Positions 25,486 through 34,274 of a DNA stretch of 64,000 bases are shown here, piece by piece. Within the stretch, counting starts at the first letter, position 1; every line of letters begins with the position of its first letter. The DNA is taken from contig NZ_CP042295.1 of assembly GCF_007859615.1 (NCBI RefSeq), forward strand, positions 124,001-188,000, read 5' to 3'. A program made the position numbers and the translations under genes. The notes beneath the pieces were generated by a model, which worked only from the letters and a program-made list of their open reading frames with translations, was not told the origin of the DNA and did no database searches. The stretch comes from Mycoplasma anserisalpingitidis. GTDB taxonomy: Bacteria > Bacillota_I > Bacilli_A > Mycoplasmatales > Metamycoplasmataceae.

Positions 25486-25739
25486 TTTCAAATTTAAGGG
25501 TTAAAAGAGAAACATTGTTTAGTTTTGGTTAGTTTCTCTTTTTTTATTTTAAACTAATTTAAACTAAAAAGTACAAACACAAACATGTTTGCACTTGAAA
25601 GTATAATCAAGGTTTCAAATTTAAGGGTTAAAAGAGAAACATTGTTTAGTTTTGGTTAGTTTCTCTTTTTTTATTTTAAACTAATTTAAACTAAAAAGTA
25701 CAAACACAAACATGTTTGCACTTGAAAGTATAATCAAGG
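25486..25739. repeat. Perfect tandem duplication of 127 bp at the IS right end
   Basis: 25486-25612 and 25613-25739 are identical. The unit is the transposase upstream region plus terminal inverted repeat. The same 127-bp period recurs at four other IS-internal places in the window, which argues for an assembly join. Confidence 0.95.
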
Positions 25740-25758
25740 ATAGAATTCTAAATTCTAT
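25740..25758. repeat. Right target duplication of the IS30-family element
   Basis: Identical to 24131-24149. Joining the outer flanks (ACA on the left, TGT on the right) extends the stem to 11 bp per arm, so the empty site would be a perfect hairpin with a CTA loop. Confidence 0.8.
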
Positions 25759-25775
25759 TGTCCTAAATTAACCAG

Positions 25776-28193
25776 TTATCTGTCTAAAAATTCAACATTG
25801 AAATCATCATTTATTATGTATTTACCATCGTTTTTTATAGATTCAAGTCTTATTTTGTACTCAAAATCAGAAATATTATTCGTTAGTGTTCTAAAAATTT
25901 CCATTATTAATTCATAAACCATTATCATTGCAATAACATCATTTTCACAATATTCTTTTAAACTTTTGCTGATTTCTTGTCAAGCAAATTCTCCGGTTAT
26001 ACCAGCATGTCTCTTAATAGCTTCATTCATAGCCATTGTTCCGTTTTGAATTTCTAAAGTTTTGTATGGTTTTATACGAGTTTTCAATTGTAAATCATTT
26101 GAAGTTATAAAATTTTCTATTTTTTTAATAGAGTATTTGTTTTTCAAATAATTGGTGAAAACAAATGCTAATTTTGCATTACATACATCAATATTTTTTG
26201 ACATATCTTTCTTTAAAAGTACAATTTTTTCTTTAATATCATCAAATGAATATTTTTTTAAGTTTTTAGGTTTTTGAATATGTTTATCATTAGTTATGAA
26301 TTCAAAATAATCAGTTTTTTGAATTAGTTCATTGGTTAAACTGTTGTATTTAAAAACATCTGCCAAGTCAACAGTATTGTTAATTATGTGATCTACTAGT
26401 TTATTAAATTTTAAATAATCTGCATTATTATTGTCATCAACATAACCCTTTTTAATAAATTCTTCAACAAATTCTATATCATCTTTTAAATTATATTTTT
26501 CATAAAATTCATGTCTCTTGGGATCTTCGATATCGCACAAGTATTCATATCTTTCAACCTTTTGTATGGTTTGAACAACTAATTTTGCAATTTCTTTATT
26601 TCTTGTATTTTCATATGTTTTGTTGAAAACAACATAGGCATTTGAATTTTTATCGTATATATTTTCAATAAGTTCTACCAAATTAATTAATTTTATGTTT
26701 TTGGTGTCAACCACTATGTTAGTATTTCAAATTCTTTTTCCATTAACTGTTTTAATAACTGAAACTTGATTTGGAATTTGCAAGTTTGGTCCTACACCAT
26801 TAATTAATGGAATGATTGAACTAAAACCCTCATAATCATATCAAACAGTTATACTATCTTTTATATGAATATTTTTAATAATATTAAGAGCTTCTGTAGT
26901 TGTAAAATATGGTAGTTTAGCAAAATTATCGTCAATTGTTTTTACATTATAAAGATTGAATTTATTTCTTTTACCATATAAGTTAAATCCATTTTGGTGA
27001 TGTATTTTCCCCATCAAAATTAAACAAAGAGAGTTTATTTCTTCACCCCTCAATCATTTTAATTTAGTCATTTCTTCATAAAAATTTAGATCTTCGTAGT
27101 TTTCAGAACTTATTTTATTTTTTAATTCATCTATGTTTAAATTTAAAAAATGATTTACTACTTCATTAATTATTAATTGATAATTATTTACGTATTTTTC
27201 ATTTTCTATGATATTGTCTATAATTGCACCGAAAGGTTCATTGATAATATCTATAGAGTCAGAAATTATTTTCTCGAAATTAACAAAGTATCCTGTTTCT
27301 AATTCTCCTGAAATTTTAAATGATGAAACATTAGGGATTAAATTTCTCTCAACCCAAAATATTAAGGGTAAGTCAAATTTTGAACCAAATTGTGAGGCTT
27401 TTTCATAGATAAATCCATTGATTTTTAAGTTGAATTTCTGTATATCTTTTGCATTCTTATCTAATTTTGGTTTATCTTTACCATGTCAAACGCCTCTGAC
27501 TTCAGCAAAATTTACTATGTTTTTTACAATATTATCATATTTATATTTAAGTCCATCAATACAAATAATTGAAATGTCTTTTACATCTAAACCGATTTTT
27601 TTATAGATAGAATAATCATATAAACCCTTCAAATAAAATTCTTGTGATGTTCCTTTTGAATACTTAATGTAAACAATTTTTTTTGTGATTTTATCATATC
27701 CAAAAACTGAACTTGAAATTAAATAATCATAATTATTTTTATTAATAATATATCCCAAAACAGGATTAAAAATAAACTTTATTTTTGGGTTATTAATATG
27801 TTCAATAGTTTGTTTTATTTTGTCTTCTTGACATAAATTTGAACTTATATATCCAACTTCATTTTTATCTTTAATATCGTTTTTGAATAGGTAAAATTCA
27901 AGTGCTTGATTAACATATTTCTCAAAATTTTTGTTTTGAATTTTAATATCAGCTTCAAAAGTTTCATCATCATCAAAACTTAAATCTTTATGAAGTTCAT
28001 TAATTTCTTCTTCATCGTTATCACTGCTATTTATAAAATCTAATAACTCATCTGAATTTGCATCATTATCTCAAATTTGTTTATATAATTCAATTGTCGT
28101 TTCTTCAAAATTATTAAATCATGAAAGAACTTTTAAACCACTGTTGTAAAGTCTAAAGTTATTAAAGTTTATTTTCTTTAATTGTTTAGCCAT
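25776..28193 (-). CDS. UU173-like DUF2779 protein, DEDD-nuclease fold
   Basis: 805 residues, soluble. The second half has WYDYEGFSSIIPLINGVGP followed by IPNQVSVI, resembling motif I (DxE) of DnaQ-type 3'-5' exonucleases, and the C terminus has EYCENDVIAMIMVYELI, like the final Y/D motif of that fold. This matches the DUF2779 region of the UU173 family found across mollicutes (family named from memory). The N-terminal half is unassigned and contains acidic stretches. ATG follows AGGAG. The IS30 insertion lies just beyond its stop and leaves the gene intact. Substrate unknown; an RNA or DNA nuclease role is inference. Confidence 0.75.
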
Positions 28194-28228
28194 AAATAAC
28201 TCCTTTATTTTGAATTATATATTAATTT

Positions 28229-30589
28229 TTAATCTAGGTTGATTAAGAATGAATCTATTAATTTATCCAAATCGGCTTTTGTCTCCTTAATGTTTTTAAT
28301 TATTCTAACTATTGAATTTATATTAACTTCATCAACTCTTTTTCTTTCATAATATCCTTCCCAATGTGTTCTAACTTCGATATCAAAGTTAGTCATAAAT
28401 TCTGTCATACTTTTAATTTGTGCTAGAAGATCTTTTATGGATGTAACGATTTGTCTAACTTTATTGTTTAGAAACTCAATATCGGTTTTATAAGCGTTGA
28501 TAGTTGCCATAAATTTAGCTTCATTAGTAATCAATTCTCTAATCTTTATTTCTGCTTCAGCTAATTCTCTAGCCAATTGTTCGTTTCGCTTAATCAATTC
28601 ATCATTTTCTTTTTTTAATATATTTAGTTGATCATTAAATTCATTATTCTTATTATTAAACTCGTTAATTTTTCCATTTAATTCATCTATCTTTGAATTT
28701 AATTCTTCATTGGCAATTTTTAATTTATTGTTTTCATCATTAGCTAGCAAAAGAAGATTTAAGTTATTTCTATACTTTTTGTTTAATTCAAGGATTTCAG
28801 CATCTTTTATAGCCAATTCATCCTTTAATCTGGTAATTGTTGAGTTTAAGATAGCTATTTTTGATTCAAGATACTGTTTGCTTTTTAATTCCTCAATCAA
28901 TCTTAAATTAGCTTGTTCTAGTTGTTCTCTTAAGTTATTTCTCTCATTGATAAGTTGATTTATTCTATCGTTGTTTTCATTAATGATGTTTCTTAAGTTA
29001 CTAATTTTCGCATCCTTTTGAGCAATTTTTAATTTAATATTTTCAAGTTCTGCTCTAAGATTTTCATTTTGACTAGTTGAAATAGATAACTCACCCTCAA
29101 TGTCTTTTACCCTTGAAACAAGCACGTTTTTATCATTTGTTAGTGAAGTTATAATATTTAAGTTGCGTTCATTAGTGATAGTTAAATCTTCGATATTAGA
29201 CTCTAATCGAGTATTTTCTAAGGTTAATTTATTATTTTCTTTGCTTACCAATAAAAACTTTTCATTGTTTTGATTATTTAACAAATAATATTGTGTTAGG
29301 ATATCAATCATGATTTTACTTAGCTTCAAATTTATTTCAGTCATAAGATTATTTGTGATGTTGAAATCTTCTAACACACGAATAGTTTTGTTGTTTTCGA
29401 AAGTTATTAGATTAGCATTTGCGCTCTCATAAGTCAATATAAACTGCTTAAGAGTTATCGAATAATCATCTATTAGTTTATTAATTTTATTTTCTATTTC
29501 TGAATTAGGAGTTGTAATTTTGTATTGATTAATATACTCTTCTATCACTTTGTAGTTATTTATGGTTTCATTCAAGGTTAATGATTCGGCTACCCTTAGA
29601 TTATCAATTATTTTTATTTTTTCACTTAATGATAACTCCTTATTGTTTAATGATTTTTTAAGTTCTTCAATTTTATTTTTTTGAAGTTCATTTAAACTAT
29701 TTAATTTGGCAATTTCTTTTTCACTTGACTCAATTATTTTATTTAGATCCTCTATGCTTGTTTTATAACCTTTTATTAAATCTTTTTGATTTTGAATAAT
29801 TTGCATTAATTCAGTTAATAAAATTTCTTTTTTCTTATTTATTATTGAAAGATTAGCTTCTAAATCGTAATAAAACGAACTCATCACATCATTCATAATT
29901 TTTGAATTTTCAAAATTAATTGTTGTTGAATTTATCTTATCTAAATATGAATTTGTAAATTCTTCAAGTTGATCATGTAACATAATTATTTCATTATATA
30001 TATCAGATCTTTCAGTATTTATGCTAGCCAAGTGTTTAAAATGACTTCTACTTGAATTGATCCCAATTAATAAATTATTTATGTATTTTAATGTTTTATC
30101 CTTGAAAATAGATATTTGATTTAGTAAAGATTGTTTTTGCTTTTCAGTTAATTCAATATTAGATATAGCTTTATTGAGTAAAATTTCTTTATCACTTAAG
30201 TTTGAATTAAGCAAATTGATTGTATTTGTTGCTTGTAATTTCTCTTTAGATAGCTCATTGTTAGCTAAAATATACTCGTTTTTTATTTTCTCAGTTTCAT
30301 TTAGAAGTGAGATGCTATTTTCTAATTCTGCATTAGTTGTGGTCAATTTGTTTTCTATTTCAGTTTTTTGTTTATTTAATTCATTTATTTGTTTTGTCAG
30401 AACTTCATTGTTTTTAACTAAGTTTTCGTTAATTTTTTCCTCATCATAATAACGTCGCATATAATCAATTTGTAATGCTTTAGTTCTCTTAGTTAAGATT
30501 GCTTGAGTAGTTATTCCTATAGTACCAGCGGCTAATGTAAATCCTAATATTATAGGAATCAATAGTTTCTTTTGTATTTTTAATTTCAT
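28229..30589 (-). CDS. Large membrane-anchored coiled-coil protein
   Basis: 786 residues. One N-terminal hydrophobic segment (LLIPIILGFTLAAGTIGITT) with a positive start suggests a signal anchor. Almost all the rest (about 50-720) is heptad-rich coiled coil with many Leu/Asn/Glu/Lys runs, as in cytoskeletal or adhesin-scaffold proteins. The only Trp is near the C terminus. It has no enzyme motif and I cannot name it. Starts with Shine-Dalgarno AAAGGAG. It is placed between the UU173-like gene (36 bp downstream) and another anchored coiled-coil gene, so a surface or cell-shape role is conceivable but unproven. Confidence 0.8.
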   Translation of the reverse strand: MKLKIQKKLLIPIILGFTLAAGTIGITTQAILTKRTKALQIDYMRRYYDEEKINENLVKNNEVLTKQINELNKQKTEIENKLTTTNAELENSISLLNETEKIKNEYILANNELSKEKLQATNTINLLNSNLSDKEILLNKAISNIELTEKQKQSLLNQISIFKDKTLKYINNLLIGINSSRSHFKHLASINTERSDIYNEIIMLHDQLEEFTNSYLDKINSTTINFENSKIMNDVMSSFYYDLEANLSIINKKKEILLTELMQIIQNQKDLIKGYKTSIEDLNKIIESSEKEIAKLNSLNELQKNKIEELKKSLNNKELSLSEKIKIIDNLRVAESLTLNETINNYKVIEEYINQYKITTPNSEIENKINKLIDDYSITLKQFILTYESANANLITFENNKTIRVLEDFNITNNLMTEINLKLSKIMIDILTQYYLLNNQNNEKFLLVSKENNKLTLENTRLESNIEDLTITNERNLNIITSLTNDKNVLVSRVKDIEGELSISTSQNENLRAELENIKLKIAQKDAKISNLRNIINENNDRINQLINERNNLREQLEQANLRLIEELKSKQYLESKIAILNSTITRLKDELAIKDAEILELNKKYRNNLNLLLLANDENNKLKIANEELNSKIDELNGKINEFNNKNNEFNDQLNILKKENDELIKRNEQLARELAEAEIKIRELITNEAKFMATINAYKTDIEFLNNKVRQIVTSIKDLLAQIKSMTEFMTNFDIEVRTHWEGYYERKRVDEVNINSIVRIIKNIKETKADLDKLIDSFLINLD

Positions 30590-30644
30590 TTTCTCCTTTC
30601 ATACTATAAATGATTAAAAAATAGAATTAGGAATAAAAAAGGAA

Positions 30645-30674
30645 AATAAAAAACCAAGGCTGTACAGTACCTTG
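30645..30674 (-). terminator. Terminator of the 32015 gene
   Basis: CAAGG / CCTTG stem around an internal CTGTACAG palindrome, followed by a T-rich tail on the reverse strand. Confidence 0.65.
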
Positions 30675-30686
30675 ATTTCTTAATAA

Positions 30687-32015
30687 TTACATTTGGACAT
30701 AGTAAATAACCAAGAAAATTAATACGATAATTAAAATTAGAAGTAAAACTGAAGATAATGCAGCAAATAATTTTAATAATTTTGAAGGTTTTTCACAATC
30801 TTCATGTGAAATCACACTTGTTGGAACTTTTTGTGTAACTACTTCTTTTACTGTTTCTTTCAACAACTCGATTGCAACATTGTTTCTAGAAATTTTTGTT
30901 AAAGCAGGTACTGAATATGTGTATTTGTCTTTTGTTGTAAATGCAACATGGTGCATGTTGTATAAAACATAAGATGTTCCGTGAGCAACTTTATTGTTAA
31001 ATCCTAATTCATCGTCATAGTAGTATGTAGCAGATGCAGGTGTGTCTTTAGCATCAGCATTAACTTCGAATGATTTTACTAATTCGATAGCTGAATTTTT
31101 TACTTGATCTAATAGAAGAGAAACAACTGTTTTTTGGTTTTCAGTTAAGTTTTTGTCTTCTTTAAGTAATTTTGAGTAGATTTGGTTAACTTTTTCGATG
31201 TTTGATTTAATTTCATTAACATCAGCTGTTGATCCAACATTATTTTGTAAGTTTTGTCTAATTTTGTTTAATTTATCTTTGTAAATTACAAGAACTTTCA
31301 TTTTATCTTCTGTTGAAAGTTCGCATGCACATACAAATTTTGTTAAGTAAGATTTTTCTTTTTCAATAACTTTTTCTTCAACTACAACTTCTTTTTGTTT
31401 TTCTTCCTCATCAGCACGCTTTTGTAATTCAATAATACGTTCAAGTAATTCAGTTTTATCTGATGATGAATTGTTTAATTCTTCTTTTAATGATTCGATT
31501 TCTTTTGAGTAATCTTTTGAAGAGTTAGCTAATTGAATTAATAAAAGTTCGATTCTTTTTCTTAATTCTTCAATTTCAACATCTTTTCTACTTTTACGTG
31601 CAGGTCTTTTAATATCTTCTGCTGGGAAGTATGTTTTTGGATCACTTATTAATTTGAAGTCTGTAATATTTCTTAAACGTTGTTCAGCTTCTTTTTCATT
31701 TCTTCTTCATGTTGATAAGCTAATGTGATTTTCTTTACCAACACTTTCCATTGTTGAACCACCATCAAAGTTATCTACTACAATTTCGTGTTCAAATATT
31801 CCGTCAGATTCAATTCCAGAAATAATTTGTCCGGCTCAAATTCCACGGTCATTTTGGAATCAGTAAACACATTCTTCTTTAAGTGAAAAATATCATTCTG
31901 TTGCTTCTTGACGAGTTTTGAATAAAGCTAATGCTGCATTAACTTTTGGGTGTTTTAGCATTCAAGGATATTCTTGATTTTGCTCTGGTCTATATAAACA
32001 TTGTAAACGTTTCAT
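30687..32015 (-). CDS. Tail-anchored mycoplasma protein with central coiled coil
   Basis: 442 residues with no signal peptide. The N terminus (MKRLQCLYRPEQNQEYPW, then ALALFKTRQEATEWYFSL) looks like a small globular domain of the DUF2188 kind. Coiled coil follows (about 150-230), then a mixed domain with YYYDDELGFNN, and one strong C-terminal membrane helix (LLLILIIVLIFLVIYYVQM) that ends the protein. Such topology makes it a tail-anchored protein facing the cytoplasm. It resembles the MAG3090-type proteins of mycoplasmas as I remember them; not verified. Function unknown. Many TGA Trp codons in the N-terminal domain. Confidence 0.75.
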
Positions 32016-32121
32016 AATTCTCCTTATTTCTATGTGTTTTAATTATATACTAATTTTTAATAAAATGGTGTTTTAATGCTTTTATGTAAACAAATGTTAA
32101 AAATTTTCATTTTTAAATATA

Positions 32122-32145
32122 AAAATAGCACCGGAATGCTATTTG
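32122..32145 (-). terminator. Terminator of rpsP-trmD-rplS
   Basis: AAATAGCA / TGCTATTT stem with a CCGGAA loop, followed on the reverse strand by T-rich sequence. Confidence 0.75.
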
Positions 32146-32156
32146 TAATATTTGAA

Positions 32157-32510
32157 TTATTTTCTGTTAATTTCTTTAAGACGTGCGCTTTTTCCACTAC
32201 GATTTCTCATGTAGTAAAGTTTTTGTCTTCTAGTTTTGTTTGAACGAACTACTTCAATAGCAGCAATAAGTGGTGAGTGTAATGGGAAAGTTCTTTCCAC
32301 ACCGATTCCGTAAGAAATTTTTCTAACTGTAAAAGTTTCTCTTGTTCCTGATTCTTTTTTTGAAATAACCAATCCTTCGAATACTTGGATACGAATTTTT
32401 TCTCCTTCACGAATACGAACGTGAACTTTAACATTATCACCAGTTTGGAATTGTGGTAAGTCAGTACGTAATTGAGGTTCTTCAACTAACTGTAATAATC
32501 TATTTTGCAT
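32157..32510 (-). CDS. rplS: 50S ribosomal protein L19
   Basis: 117 residues, typical length. Motifs: [51 protein letters not shown] and the basic end [20 protein letters not shown]. Starts 11 bp inside the end of trmD, so it is translationally coupled. Last gene of the operon. Confidence 0.98.
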   Translation of the reverse strand: MQNRLLQLVEEPQLRTDLPQFQTGDNVKVHVRIREGEKIRIQVFEGLVISKKESGTRETFTVRKISYGIGVERTFPLHSPLIAAIEVVRSNKTRRQKLYYMRNRSGKSARLKEINRK

Positions 32511-33186
32511 GATTTTTCATCCTTTCTATAATATCAGGGCGATTTTTAAGTGTTTTCTCATATCTTGCTTTTTCTTTTCATTCTTGAATTTGTTTATGAT
32601 TTCCATTCACTAGTACTTCTGGAACTTCCATTCCATTGTAAATTCTAGGTCTAGTATATTGTGGATAATCTAATAAACCATCATTTTGAAATGAGTCATA
32701 AATATGTGATTCTTCACGAATAACTCCAGGTACTAGTCTAATGATTGAGTCAGCCATTACCATTGAAGGTAATTCACCTCCAGTTAAGACATAATCACCA
32801 ATTGAAATCTCTTCATCAACCAGACTTACAACTCTTTCATCAAATCCTTCATATCTACCTGAAATAAAGGTTATTTGATCTTTTTTTGCAAGATTATTTG
32901 CCATCTCTTGTGTGAACTTTTTTCCTTGTGGAGAAACCAAAATTTTGTATCCACCGTTATTTTCTAGTGATTTTAAAGCTAAATCAATTGGTTCAATTTG
33001 TAAAAGTAAACCATGCCCTCCGCCGTAAATTTCATCATCAACTTTTCGATGCTTACTACGACTAAAATCTCTAAAATCAATTACTTTAATATCTATCAAT
33101 CCTTTTTGAATTGCTTTGTTAATTATACTTTCATCAACAAATGGATTGAAATAACTAGGAAATAAAGTCAAAAAATTAATTTTCAT
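32500..33186 (-). CDS. trmD: tRNA (guanine-N1)-methyltransferase
   Basis: 228 residues. SPOUT-family signatures: [16 protein letters not shown], the Asp/Arg-rich [17 protein letters not shown] followed by [22 protein letters not shown], the knot motif [12 protein letters not shown] and [12 protein letters not shown]. It methylates G37 of tRNAs to prevent frameshifting. It begins on the last base of the rpsP stop (TAATG) and overlaps rplS. rimM, which lies between rpsP and trmD in many bacteria, is absent here. Confidence 0.97.
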
Positions 33187-33440
33187 TATTTACCAGGCAT
33201 TAATTTTTCAGTAAGTTTCTTAGCTCTAAATAAGTTTGAAACTGTAACAGTTGGTTGAGCACCATTTGCTAATCATTTTGATGTAGCTTCTTCATTTAAA
33301 ACTAATTCTTTTGTATGTGGGTTGTAGTGTCCTAAAGCTTCGATGAATTTTCCATCACGTGGAGCTCTAGAGTCAGCAGCAACAACTTTATAAAAAGCAT
33401 TAAATTTGCTTCCCATACGTTTTAGTCTAATTTTAACCAT
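33186..33440 (-). CDS. rpsP: 30S ribosomal protein S16
   Basis: 84 residues, normal length. Starts [20 protein letters not shown] with the [20 protein letters not shown] signature. The Shine-Dalgarno AAGGAGG is strong. A perfect 9-bp hairpin sits immediately upstream of it (33456-33477), a possible control element for the operon. Confidence 0.97.
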
Positions 33441-33455
33441 TTTTCCTCCTTATGC

Positions 33456-33477
33456 TGTAAAGCACTTTTGCTTTACA
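33456..33477 (-). promoter_or_regulatory. Leader hairpin just upstream of the rpsP Shine-Dalgarno
   Basis: TGTAAAGCA / TGCTTTACA, 9 perfect pairs with a 4-nt AAAG loop on the transcript. It ends 5 nt before AAGGAGG and has no T-run, so it is not a terminator. It may be a protein-binding or stability element of the rpsP mRNA (inference). Confidence 0.6.
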
Positions 33478-33495
33478 TGTAAATTAGTTGAATAT

Positions 33496-33501
33496 ATTAT
33501 A
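33496..33501 (-). promoter_or_regulatory. -10 box of the rpsP operon
   Basis: TATAAT on the reverse strand; expected start near 33489 gives a leader of about 50 nt that contains the hairpin at 33456-33477. Confidence 0.55.
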
Positions 33502-33565
33502 ATATAAAAAATAAAATTAGTTAGTTTTATTTCATAAATTTATTTGTGTTCAGAAATATGCATAG

Positions 33566-33589
33566 AAAAAGACTAGGTCGAACCTAGTC
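33566..33589 (-). terminator. Terminator of the small RNA at 33566-33645
   Basis: GACTAGGT / ACCTAGTC, 8 bp with a TCG loop on the transcript, then TTTTT. Confidence 0.85.
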
Positions 33590-33645
33590 AACATTAAACT
33601 TCGCTCTTTGGATATAGGTGGCGTACACCTCACTTTACATTTATA
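33566..33645 (-). ncRNA. Candidate small RNA downstream of the toxN-like gene, possible pseudoknot
   Basis: About 80 nt. A promoter (33652-33681) lies directly upstream and a strong terminator (33566-33589) ends it; there is no ORF. Near the 5' end AGGTG (33630-33626) pairs with CACCT (33620-33616) around a TACGC loop, and the CGC of that loop can pair with GCG further down (33604-33602), an H-type pseudoknot. Antitoxin RNAs of type III (ToxIN) systems are pseudoknots, so a link with the neighbouring toxN-like gene is possible; classic ToxI lies upstream of the toxin and is repeated, which is not so here. Confidence 0.5.
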
Positions 33646-33651
33646 TTATAT

Positions 33652-33681
33652 ATTATAATTCACTAATATTAAATTTTTCAA
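33652..33681 (-). promoter_or_regulatory. Promoter of the small RNA, inside the end of the toxN-like gene
   Basis: On the reverse strand TTGAAA (33681-33676), an 18-nt spacer and TATAAT (33657-33652). The -10 box overlaps the toxin stop codon. Confidence 0.6.
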
Positions 33682-34173
33682 TTAACTTTACATCTGCCAG
33701 TATATTTGTTGATCCATACACGGTGCCATTATTCAACTTTTTGTTATAGAATGCATTAATTTTTGACAAAATAACATCTTTTTCTTTACTTATAATAATT
33801 AATTGTTCACTTAATAAAAAGTGATATTTATTGTTCTTTTCAAAAGTTATTTTTTTAATTAACTTTAAGTTAATCGGAATCATTTTTTTGATAACTAAAA
33901 TACCAGTTAATTGATTATTTTTGTTATAAATTTTGTGATATTCGAACACATTCTTTTTGATGTTCTTATATTCATCTTTGGAGAAGTTAAAGGTATTAAA
34001 AAAGTTTGATTATTTTCGTTTTCGACAATGATACCCAAATGAGGTTTTATTTTTTTCTTATATTCAGAATTGTATTGAACCTCGTAATCATATTTATGAA
34101 GATATTCTAAATAGTCTATGTTAACAATATAAAAAGCTAATCTATTTTCAAATTTCATTTTATTTTCACTCAT
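33653..34173 (-). pseudogene. ToxN/AbiQ-family type III toxin, single-base frameshift
   Basis: The first frame reads MKFENRLAFYIVNIDYLEYL then PHLGIIVENENN and FLIPLTSPK; the second continues DEYKNIKKNVFEYHKIYN, MIPINLKLIKKI, KYHFLLSEQLIIISKEKD. Together this is the order of ToxN/AbiQ endoribonucleases (GIxxE, LAPLTSPK, MIPV, then the YxxLLxEQLxFI helix). The frame breaks at CCAAAG (33976-33981); one more A restores a 173-residue protein of normal family length. The break may be a mutation, a sequencing error in the A-run, or -1 frameshifting. TATAAT lies 6 nt before the ATG (leaderless). Confidence 0.8.
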
Positions 34174-34179
34174 AAGATA

Positions 34180-34185
34180 ATTATA
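34180..34185 (-). promoter_or_regulatory. -10 box of the toxN-like gene, leaderless spacing
   Basis: TATAAT on the reverse strand, 6 nt before the ATG, with TTTACA 17 bp further upstream. Confidence 0.65.
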
Positions 34186-34237
34186 TTAGAGTTAAACAAA
34201 AGTGTAAAACTAATTATTATTTGTCTTGTCATTATAA

Positions 34238-34267
34238 ATAAAAACGTCATAACTAAGGTTATGACGT
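34238..34267 (-). terminator. Terminator of the 35882 gene
   Basis: ACGTCATAAC / GTTATGACGT, 10 bp, then TTTTTATTT on the reverse strand. Confidence 0.85.
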
Positions 34268-34274
34268 ATGGTAA

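Larger units (their letters stand above)
24150..25739 (-). mobile_element. IS30-family insertion sequence (IS1630-like)
   Basis: The element begins CCTTTTTTAAACCTTGAAG and ends (reverse complement) CCTTGATTATACTTTCAAG; both continue with TGCAAAC, giving imperfect terminal inverted repeats of about 26 bp. One transposase gene lies on the reverse strand. It is flanked by a 19-bp palindromic direct repeat. IS1630 of M. fermentans is known to target and duplicate inverted repeats, which is what is seen here. The last 127 bp occur twice in tandem; without that likely assembly artefact the element is 1463 bp. Confidence 0.85.

Noticed and set aside
25486-25739. Tandem duplication of the IS30 end as an evolved double terminus
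   Set aside because: Same 127-bp period as four other duplications, with zero mismatches.
33571-33589. tRNA gene suggested by GGTTCGA in GACTAGGTTCGACC
   Set aside because: It is the terminator stem-loop of the small RNA; no acceptor, D or anticodon arms can be formed around it.
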